From positions 1-55,247 of the IMG/VR virus record IMGVR_UViG_3300024346_000082: a stretch of 55,247 nucleotides of DNA; one strand, 5' to 3'. Shown here in pieces: positions 48,936-55,247 of this stretch. The stretch's first letter is position 1, and each line of letters opens with the position of its first letter. A program made the position numbers and the translations under genes. The notes under the pieces were generated by a model. The model saw only the letters and a list, made by a program, of their open reading frames with translations. It ran no database searches and was not told the origin of the DNA. Origin of the DNA: a virus.

Positions 48936-50018
48936 ATGGCTAAAAGTAAAAAAAGCGAATCGCTTACGGCTGCTCTATCCTCTGAACTTAGATCAAATTT
49001 CGATTTGACTAAGTTTAAAGAGAAGAAAATGCTTAATTCAAATGTAAAATTTAAAGAGCAAAGATGGATCCCTCTTAGTCCTGCATTTCAGGACGTAACA
49101 TCCGTACCCGGCATTCCTATGGGCCATATTATACTTCTTAGAGGTCATAGTGATACAGGTAAGACAACTGCAATGATTGAAGCAGCAGTGTCTGCTCAAA
49201 AAATGAAAGTTTTACCTGTGTTCATTATTACCGAAATGAAGTGGAATTGGGAGCATGCTACCCAAATGGGGTTACAAGTAAACGAAATTGTAGATGAAAC
49301 AACAGGTGAAGTCCTAAATTACGAAGGTAATTTTATTTACGTTGACCGTGAAACATTACACACTATTGAAGATGTAGCTGCTTTTATTCTTGATTTATTA
49401 GATGAACAGAAAAAAGGCAATTTACCTTACGATTTGTTGTTCTTATGGGACTCAATCGGTTCGGTTCCTTGTGAATTATCCGTTCGTTCAAATAAAAATA
49501 ATAATGAATGGAATGCAGGTGCAATGAGCACACAATTTGGTAATAATGTTAACCAAAAAATGACATTATCACGTAAAGAGTCTTCACCTTACACTAATAC
49601 ATTAGTATGTGTAAATAAAGTTTGGACAGCAAAAGCCGAAGTACCAATGGGTCAACCAAAGTTAATGAACAAAGGTGGATTTGCAATGTGGTTTGATGCT
49701 ACATTTGTAGTAACATTTGGTAATATTTCAAATGCTGGTACATCTAAAATCAAAGCGATTAAAGATGGTAAGCAAGTTGAATTTGCTAAACGAACCAACA
49801 TCCAGATTGATAAAAATCACATCAATGGTGTTCAATCAAGAGGAAAAATCATTATGACTCCACACGGATTCATTAACGATACTGATAAGGAACTTAAAAC
49901 ATATAAAGATGCACACGCATCTGAATGGATGAAAATACTTGGAAGTATGGATTTTGATATTTTTGAAGAAAATGATTCATTTGAATCACAAAATATCTTC
50001 ACACAAGAACCGGATTAA
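48936..50018 (+). CDS. uvsX: UvsX recombinase (RecA family)
   Basis: ATP-dependent strand-exchange protein for recombination-dependent replication and repair. Walker A is GHSDTGKT (70-77), Walker B is DLLFLWDS (166-173), and the catalytic Glu lies in FIITEMKWNWEHA (about 97-109). It has 360 residues versus 391 in T4. The N-terminal segment with RWIPLSPAFQDVTSVPGIPM is typical of phage UvsX. The C-terminus is acidic. The stop is separated from the following 5' nuclease ATG by one nucleotide. Confidence 0.92.
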   Translation: MAKSKKSESLTAALSSELRSNFDLTKFKEKKMLNSNVKFKEQRWIPLSPAFQDVTSVPGIPMGHIILLRGHSDTGKTTAMIEAAVSAQKMKVLPVFIITEMKWNWEHATQMGLQVNEIVDETTGEVLNYEGNFIYVDRETLHTIEDVAAFILDLLDEQKKGNLPYDLLFLWDSIGSVPCELSVRSNKNNNEWNAGAMSTQFGNNVNQKMTLSRKESSPYTNTLVCVNKVWTAKAEVPMGQPKLMNKGGFAMWFDATFVVTFGNISNAGTSKIKAIKDGKQVEFAKRTNIQIDKNHINGVQSRGKIIMTPHGFINDTDKELKTYKDAHASEWMKILGSMDFDIFEENDSFESQNIFTQEPD

Positions 50019-50019
50019 T

Positions 50020-51057
50020 ATGAAGAAAAATGAACTATTTAAACTTCTTGACAGTGTAGTTGAGGAGAATGACAGTGTATCAGCTAACAAGTATGATAGA
50101 GTACTTTTAATTGATGGATTAAATCTCTTTTTTAGGAACTTTGCGATGATGAATATTGTAAATTCCCAAGGAGCACATGTTGGTGGTTTAGGTGGTTTTA
50201 TGCGTTCATTAGGATCCTTAATTAATCAAATACAACCTACTTCAGTATTTGTAGTATTCGATGGAATTGGTTCTTCCACAAATAGGAAGAACCTACTCCC
50301 CGAGTATAAATCAGGTCGTAACTTAACCCGAATTACAAATTGGGAAGTATTTGAAAACCTAGAAGATGAAGATGATGCTAAGATCAACCAAATTGTTCGA
50401 ATTGCTCATTATCTAAAATGTTTACCTGTTAAAACGGTTGCTATTGATAAAGCAGAAGCAGATGATATTATAGCGTATTATAGTGATATTTTACCAAAAA
50501 CATATAATTCCAAATGTTTCATTGTATCATCGGATAAAGACTTTATACAACTGATTAACGACAATGTTATTGTGTATCGTCCGATAGAAAGAGAATATTA
50601 TACTAAAGACACAGTTAAAGAAAAATTTGGTGTATTAGCAGATAACTTTATCCTATACAAAATGTTACTGGGTGACAACTCAGATAAAATAGCAGGTATA
50701 AAAGGTTTAGGTGCTAAGGGATTATTGAAAAAATTTCCTGAACTATCTACTGATATACTAACCTTAGATGACATTTTCCAAATTGCAGAAGAAAAACATA
50801 AGGAACATGTTATTTATGCTCGTATCGCTTTTGAAAGAGATAGATTAGAGCAAAATTATAAAATTATGAACCTTAAAAAACCTTTATTAGACGATAATGA
50901 TAAAGAATTTTTAAGAGAATTTTCCGAAGAAGATAATTTAGCTTTGAATAGTGAAACGTTTTTACGATTTTACCACGATGATGGTTTAGGCCATTTAATC
51001 AAGAATGTAGAGTTTTGGATTAAAGACACTTTTAAAGTATTAAGCAGTTTTAAATAA
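50020..51057 (+). CDS. rnh: 5'-3' exonuclease / flap endonuclease (T4 RNase H-like)
   Basis: Removes RNA primers and flaps from lagging-strand fragments. The 345-residue form from ATG 50020, one base after the uvsX stop, is preferred; the longer frame back to 49939 overlaps uvsX and adds unlikely residues. All FEN metal ligands are visible: D32 in LLIDGLNLFFRNF, D81 in VVFDG, E146/D148/D149 in AEADDI, D172 and D174 in SSDKDF, D219 and D222 in LLGDNSDKIAGIKGLGAKG (helix-hairpin-helix). T4 RNase H has 305 residues. It lies between uvsX and the helicase gene, consistent with replication-fork work. Confidence 0.9.
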   Translation: MKKNELFKLLDSVVEENDSVSANKYDRVLLIDGLNLFFRNFAMMNIVNSQGAHVGGLGGFMRSLGSLINQIQPTSVFVVFDGIGSSTNRKNLLPEYKSGRNLTRITNWEVFENLEDEDDAKINQIVRIAHYLKCLPVKTVAIDKAEADDIIAYYSDILPKTYNSKCFIVSSDKDFIQLINDNVIVYRPIEREYYTKDTVKEKFGVLADNFILYKMLLGDNSDKIAGIKGLGAKGLLKKFPELSTDILTLDDIFQIAEEKHKEHVIYARIAFERDRLEQNYKIMNLKKPLLDDNDKEFLREFSEEDNLALNSETFLRFYHDDGLGHLIKNVEFWIKDTFKVLSSFK

Positions 51058-51065
51058 GAAGTTAT

Positions 51066-52439
51066 ATGACATTAAGCAATTTATCCCAATATGGGATCAG
51101 TTTTCAAATCAAAGTACTATCCTCACTATTAACACATAAGGAATTCTTATTGAATATCCATGATGTTCTTAGTGAAGAGTATTTTGATAACCAAGCACAC
51201 AAATGGGTTATTAAAGAAATCCTAAAATATTATCAAAAATACCATACTTGTCCTTCAATGGATGTGTTGAAAGTAGAATTGAAGAAAATTGATAACGAGG
51301 TACTTCAAGTAGCCGTTAAAGAGCAACTTCGTGAAGCTTATAAATCATCAGATGAAGATTTAAAGTATGTTGAAGAAGAATTTTCTAATTTTTGTAAAAA
51401 TCAACAATTAAAAACAGCGTTGTTAAGCAGCGTTAATTTCCTTAATGCCGGAGATTATGATACTATCCGTTCACTAATTGATAACGCATTAAAATCGGGT
51501 CAAGACAAAAATGTTGGACATGAGTATAATAAGGAAGTTGAATCTCGTTATAGAGAAGATCATAGAGTTGTAGTACCTTGCCCTTGGGATGCATTTAGTA
51601 ATTTATTACAAGGTGGTTTAGGTAATGGTGATTTTGGATTAATATTTGGTAATCCTGGGGGTGGTAAATCTTGGACATTAATTGCTTTAGGTGGTTATGC
51701 TGTTAAAATGGGTTACAATGTATTACATTATACATTAGAATTAGGTGAAGATTATGTAGGTCGTCGTTATGATGCTTATTTTACTAATATTCCCGTAAAT
51801 AAAATTTCTGAACAAAAATATAGATCTAAAGTAGAAGAAGTAATTGCTGATTTACAAGGACAATTAATTATTAAAGAATATTCCCCAGGTAAAGCATCAA
51901 TTTCTACTATTGAATCACACATTAAAAAATGTATTGATCAAGATTTTAAACCAGATTTGATTATTATTGATTATGTAGATCTTCTTCGTTCAAAAAGAAC
52001 AAACCGTGAGCGTAAAGATGAGATAGATGATATTTATATTAGCACTAAAGCACTTGCTAAAGACTTACAATTACCAGTTTGGTCTGTATCTCAAGTAAAT
52101 CGCGCAGGTGCAAAAGACGATATTATTGAAGGAGATAAAGCAGCAGGATCATACGATAAAATGATGGTTACTGATGTTGCTATATCCTTATCAAGAAAAC
52201 GTCAAGATAAAGTTAACGGAACAGGAAGATTTCACATTATGAAAAACAGATATGGTATGGATGGAATGAGCTTTAATGTTAAAGCAGATACATCAACAGG
52301 CCATTTTGAAGTTTCTGAACGTATGGAGGATGATGAGGAAGAAACAACTTCCCAAAAATCAAATTTCCAATCCTTTAATACAATTGATACCATGGACAAA
52401 AAAGAACTTAGAAACAAATTTTTCGAACTCAATTCCTAA
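51066..52439 (+). CDS. 41: Replicative DNA helicase (T4 gp41/DnaB-like)
   Basis: Hexameric 5'-3' fork helicase. It has 457 residues (T4 gp41 475). An N-terminal helical domain (1-150) resembles DnaB-N. Walker A is GNPGGGKS (195-202), Walker B is DLIIIDYVDLL with D302, and the downstream SQVNRAG motif matches DnaB motif H4/sensor. An arginine-finger region is expected near the C-terminal RFHIMKNRYGMDG. No primase domain is present. The acidic, Ser-rich C-terminal tail may bind partners. The gene is 8 nt after the 5' nuclease gene and 8 nt before nrdB. Confidence 0.92.
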   Translation: MTLSNLSQYGISFQIKVLSSLLTHKEFLLNIHDVLSEEYFDNQAHKWVIKEILKYYQKYHTCPSMDVLKVELKKIDNEVLQVAVKEQLREAYKSSDEDLKYVEEEFSNFCKNQQLKTALLSSVNFLNAGDYDTIRSLIDNALKSGQDKNVGHEYNKEVESRYREDHRVVVPCPWDAFSNLLQGGLGNGDFGLIFGNPGGGKSWTLIALGGYAVKMGYNVLHYTLELGEDYVGRRYDAYFTNIPVNKISEQKYRSKVEEVIADLQGQLIIKEYSPGKASISTIESHIKKCIDQDFKPDLIIIDYVDLLRSKRTNRERKDEIDDIYISTKALAKDLQLPVWSVSQVNRAGAKDDIIEGDKAAGSYDKMMVTDVAISLSRKRQDKVNGTGRFHIMKNRYGMDGMSFNVKADTSTGHFEVSERMEDDEEETTSQKSNFQSFNTIDTMDKKELRNKFFELNS

Positions 52440-52447
52440 TTAAAATT

Positions 52448-53425
52448 ATGACAAATATTACAAAACCCCGGTTAGTATACAAACCATTTGAGTACCAAGA
52501 AGCAGCTGATTACTGGCTTAAACAACAACAAGCACACTGGTTACACACAGAAGTACCAATGATGTCTGATTTAACAGATTGGAATTCAAATTTAAATAAA
52601 ACTGAAAAAAATATTATTGGTTCTATTTTAAAAGGATTTGCACAAACTGAAACTGTTGTAAATGATTATTGGTCAGGATTAGTAACAAAATGGTTCCGTA
52701 AACCTGAAATTATTATGATGGCTACTACATTTGGTGCCTTTGAAACAATTCATGCTGAAGCTTATTCATTATTAAACGAAACATTAGGTCTTGATAACTT
52801 TGATGAATTCCTAGAAGATGAAGCTACAATGGCCAAAATCCAGAATTTAATGAATGTAAGAGATAGTTTTCAAGGTGAAACAGATTGGCACGAAGTAGCT
52901 AAATCATTAGCAATTTTCTCAGCATTTACAGAAGGTGTCAATTTATTCTCTTCATTTGCAGTATTATTAAGCTTTAAAATGCGTAATAAACTTAAAGGTG
53001 TTGGTCAAATTGTTGAATGGTCTATTCGTGATGAGTCTCTCCACTCCGAAGCTGGATGTTGGTTATTTAGAACATTAGTTCAAGAAAATCCTAAACTCAA
53101 AACTCAAGAACTTGAAGCAGCTATTAATGAAGCAGCATTACTTTCTCTTAAACTTGAGCTTGATTTTGTTAATAAGATTTATGAGCTTGGTGATTTAGAA
53201 GGTTGTTCACAATATGATTTAGAGCACTTTATTAAAAATAGAGTAAATACTAAATTAGGAGATTTAGGATACAAACCAATTATTTCAAATATAGATTTAA
53301 AAGCAGTAGAAAGAATGAAATGGTTTGATCACTTATCAGCAGGTAAACAACATACTGATTTCTTTGCAAATCGTGTAACTAATTATTCAAAAGGTCATAT
53401 AACTTGGGACGAATCAATTTTTTAA
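52448..53425 (+). CDS. nrdB: Ribonucleotide reductase small subunit (class Ia NrdB)
   Basis: Houses the di-iron centre and tyrosyl radical used by NrdA. Ligands fall at the expected spacing: E68, E99, H102, then E162 in FTEGVNLF, and E196 and H199 in RDESLHSEAG. The radical Tyr is Y106 in ETIHAEAY. The first ligand is Glu rather than the Asp of E. coli, a known variation. It has 325 residues (T4 NrdB 388). The order nrdB then nrdA is the reverse of T4. It supplies dNTPs together with the replication genes just upstream. Confidence 0.93.
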   Translation: MTNITKPRLVYKPFEYQEAADYWLKQQQAHWLHTEVPMMSDLTDWNSNLNKTEKNIIGSILKGFAQTETVVNDYWSGLVTKWFRKPEIIMMATTFGAFETIHAEAYSLLNETLGLDNFDEFLEDEATMAKIQNLMNVRDSFQGETDWHEVAKSLAIFSAFTEGVNLFSSFAVLLSFKMRNKLKGVGQIVEWSIRDESLHSEAGCWLFRTLVQENPKLKTQELEAAINEAALLSLKLELDFVNKIYELGDLEGCSQYDLEHFIKNRVNTKLGDLGYKPIISNIDLKAVERMKWFDHLSAGKQHTDFFANRVTNYSKGHITWDESIF

Positions 53426-53431
53426 TAAACA

Positions 53432-55144
53432 ATGGACAATAATTTATCAGTAGACTATACGCAGTGGGAACGTGGAAAAGATTATCCCGAATATTTTGAT
53501 GAAGTAGCATTATCAACTATTTCTAAAGGTTACTTACTACCAGGTGAAACACCTAGAAAAGCATACCGAAGAGTAGCACACGCTGTAGCGATGCGTTTAA
53601 ATCGCCCTGACTTAGAAAATAAATTCTTTAAATACATTTGGAATGGATGGATTGGACTTGCTAGCCCAGTACTCTCGAACACGGGGACAGACAGAGGATT
53701 ACCGATTAGTTGCTTTGGCATCGATACTCCAGATTCAATCAGAGGTATTGGCCTTACGAACGCAGAACTTATGCGACTTACCTCTTACGGAGGTGGAGTT
53801 GGAATCTCCCTCTCAAGAATTAGAGGTAGAGGATCAAACATTACAGGAAACGGACAATCCGAAGGAGTAGTTCCTTGGGCTAAAATTTATGACTCAACTA
53901 TTATTGCAACAAACCAAGGTTCAGTACGTAGAGGAGCAGCATCCGTAAATTTAGATATTAATCATGTTGATATTAAAGAATTTTTACAAATCCGTAGACC
54001 CAAAGGCGATCCTAATAGACAATGTCTTAACCTACATCAATGTGTAGTTGTTGATGATGCGTTTATGAAGCGTTTAAATGACCGTGATAGTGAAGCTATG
54101 TCGCTGTGGTTAGAAATTCTTAAATCGCGTGTAGAGACAGGAGAACCATATGTTATGTTTAAGGATAATATTAACAAAGATAATCCATTAGCTTATCGTA
54201 TGAATAATCTTGACGTCAGTATGACTAATATTTGTACTGAAATCACATTACATACAGATGAAGAGCATTCATTTATTTGTTGTTTAAGTTCATTAAATTT
54301 AGCTAAGTATGATGAATGGAAAAACACAGATGTAATTGAAACAGCAGTTTATTTCTTAGATGGTGTAATGGAAGAATTTATCGTTAAAACAAATGGTAAA
54401 GATTCTATGATTCGTTCACATAGACATGCTAAAAAAGGTCGTGCATTAGGATTAGGTGTAATGGGTTGGCACACATTCTTACAACAAAAGAATTTACCAT
54501 TTAACTCAATTGCCTCTACTGCTTGGACACATACTATCTTCAGTGATATTAAAGTTAAAGCTGAAGCAGCTTCACGTCAATTAGCTGCTGAATATGGAGA
54601 ACCACTTTGGTGTAAAAATACAGGTATGAGAAATACTCACTTATTAGCTATTGCTCCAACAGTATCAAATTCTCGTATCAATGCTTGCTCAGCAGGTATT
54701 GAACCCCAACCAGCAAATGTTTATGTATTTAATGGTGCTAAAGGAACGTTTATTGTTAAAAATCCTGAATTAGAAAAATTATTAAAATCAAAAGATAAAA
54801 ATAGTAGTAAGGTTTGGGATCAAATCTTAGCAGATAATGGCTCAGTACAAAATTTATCTAATGATGTCTTAGCTGAAGATGAAAAATCAGTATTCCTAAC
54901 ATTCCCAGAAATAAACCAATTAGCTTTAGTACAACAAGCAGCTGCACGTCAACGTTATATTGACCAAACACAATCCTTAAACTTAGCATTTGACCCAACT
55001 GATTCCCCAAGGTGGATTAATCAGGTACATATGGAAGCTTGGAAATTAGGAATTAAAACATTATATTATCTACGAACAGATTCAGTTATTAAAGGTGACT
55101 TAGGTTCACGTACAGCTGACGATTGCCAAGCCTGTGATGGATAA
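53432..55144 (+). CDS. nrdA: Ribonucleotide reductase large subunit (class Ia NrdA, no ATP cone)
   Basis: Catalytic subunit that reduces ribonucleotides. Active-site residues are all present: C94 in ISCFG, N266-x-C268-x-E270 in TNICTEI, a Cys pair at 283-284, radical-transfer Y545-Y546 in TLYYLRT, and C-terminal thiol pair C565/C568. It has 570 residues against about 750 in T4 and E. coli. The shortfall is mainly at the N-terminus, where the ATP-cone overall-activity domain is missing, so dATP feedback through that site is not expected. It is 6 nt after nrdB. The ORF is complete, ending at TAA 55142-55144. Confidence 0.93.
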   Translation: MDNNLSVDYTQWERGKDYPEYFDEVALSTISKGYLLPGETPRKAYRRVAHAVAMRLNRPDLENKFFKYIWNGWIGLASPVLSNTGTDRGLPISCFGIDTPDSIRGIGLTNAELMRLTSYGGGVGISLSRIRGRGSNITGNGQSEGVVPWAKIYDSTIIATNQGSVRRGAASVNLDINHVDIKEFLQIRRPKGDPNRQCLNLHQCVVVDDAFMKRLNDRDSEAMSLWLEILKSRVETGEPYVMFKDNINKDNPLAYRMNNLDVSMTNICTEITLHTDEEHSFICCLSSLNLAKYDEWKNTDVIETAVYFLDGVMEEFIVKTNGKDSMIRSHRHAKKGRALGLGVMGWHTFLQQKNLPFNSIASTAWTHTIFSDIKVKAEAASRQLAAEYGEPLWCKNTGMRNTHLLAIAPTVSNSRINACSAGIEPQPANVYVFNGAKGTFIVKNPELEKLLKSKDKNSSKVWDQILADNGSVQNLSNDVLAEDEKSVFLTFPEINQLALVQQAAARQRYIDQTQSLNLAFDPTDSPRWINQVHMEAWKLGIKTLYYLRTDSVIKGDLGSRTADDCQACDG

Positions 55145-55185
55145 GCATGTCTTGAATATTTTTCATATATGTATAATTAAAACAT

Positions 55186-55247
55186 ATGGTAGGAATATAT
55201 AAGATTACAAACCCTAAAGGACAAACCTATATTGGTTTATCTAAAGA
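55186..55247 (+). CDS. GIY-YIG endonuclease, 5' fragment (runs off the window)
   Basis: ATG 55186 opens a frame to the window end that reads VGIYKITNPKGQTYIGLSK, containing the G-I-Y and Y-I-G signatures at normal spacing (residues 3-5 and 15-17). It is probably a Seg-type homing endonuclease or a related free-standing nuclease. The 41-nt gap before it holds catatatgtataattaaaacat (ATATGTAT at 55167-55174), which could be its promoter. Phage homing endonucleases are often placed next to nrd genes. Catalytic residues further on are outside the window. Confidence 0.8.
   Translation, partial: MVGIYKITNPKGQTYIGLSK

Noticed and set aside
49939-50019. N-terminal extension of the 5' nuclease into uvsX
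   Set aside because: The ATG at 50020 is one base after the uvsX stop and begins the conserved-looking protein; the extension is the out-of-frame reading of the uvsX tail.

Overview
The window is about 55 kb of the late (virion) region plus the start of the replication and nucleotide module of a large T4-like contractile-tailed phage (myovirus). This rests on co-linear homologues of the T4 head and tail genes: portal, prohead protease, acidic scaffold, major capsid protein, neck/sheath-terminator proteins, sheath, tube, tape measure and baseplate hub. They are followed by a gp32-like SSB, UvsX, a FEN-type RNase H, a DnaB-type helicase and NrdB/NrdA. Every gene is on the + strand, the DNA is AT-rich, and almost every stop is TAA (three TAG, no TGA). 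Starts are preceded by A-rich leaders with almost no Shine-Dalgarno sequences, and G-T-S-G collagen-like repeats are present. Those last two traits suggest a Bacteroidota host, but that is inference.

Layout. 1-8.9 kb: head module (portal, four poorly known proteins, gp21 protease, hairpin-rich gap, gp22 scaffold, gp23 capsid) ending in a strong terminator. 9.0-11.4 kb: three overlapping accessory genes, namely a pentein-fold amidinotransferase/DDAH-like enzyme, a phosphatidylserine decarboxylase and a PhoH ATPase. 11.4-14.6 kb: neck and sheath-terminator proteins (gp13/14/15-like). 14.65-28.6 kb: one 4,661-residue ORF made almost wholly of Gly-X-Y collagen-like repeats, with a C-terminal S74 self-cleaving chaperone. 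28.6-34.2 kb: a small fibre-like protein, then three glycosyltransferase genes: a multidomain protein with a GT-B domain and a GT25-like domain, a GT4, and a protein resembling TibC/autotransporter O-heptosyltransferases with a four-Cys finger. 34.2-46.3 kb: sheath, tube, gp26-like tail chaperone with a probable programmed frameshift, tape measure, tube cap, LysM protein and baseplate hub. 46.3-55.2 kb: replication operon with an unusually short family A DNA polymerase, a cysteine-free gp32, UvsX, 5' nuclease, helicase, NrdB and an NrdA without an ATP cone, then the first codons of a GIY-YIG endonuclease at the edge.

How it works together. A recurring ATATTTATA element stands just upstream of at least twelve transcription blocks of virion genes and looks like the late promoter. 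Its reverse complement contains the T4 late octamer TATAAATA, so the sense-strand reading is the inverse of the T4 one. Within blocks, genes are packed with TAATG stop-start overlaps or gaps of a few bases.

The best candidate for an undescribed system is the giant collagen-like fibre next to a dedicated glycosylation cassette. I infer that the phage builds a micrometre-scale, Ser/Thr-rich, proline- and lysine-free collagen-like fibre and decorates it with sugars. Second is the pairing of a phospholipid enzyme with a guanidino-group enzyme in the structural region. Third is a +1/-2 frameshift signal at a seven-T run joining the tail chaperone to a short second ORF.
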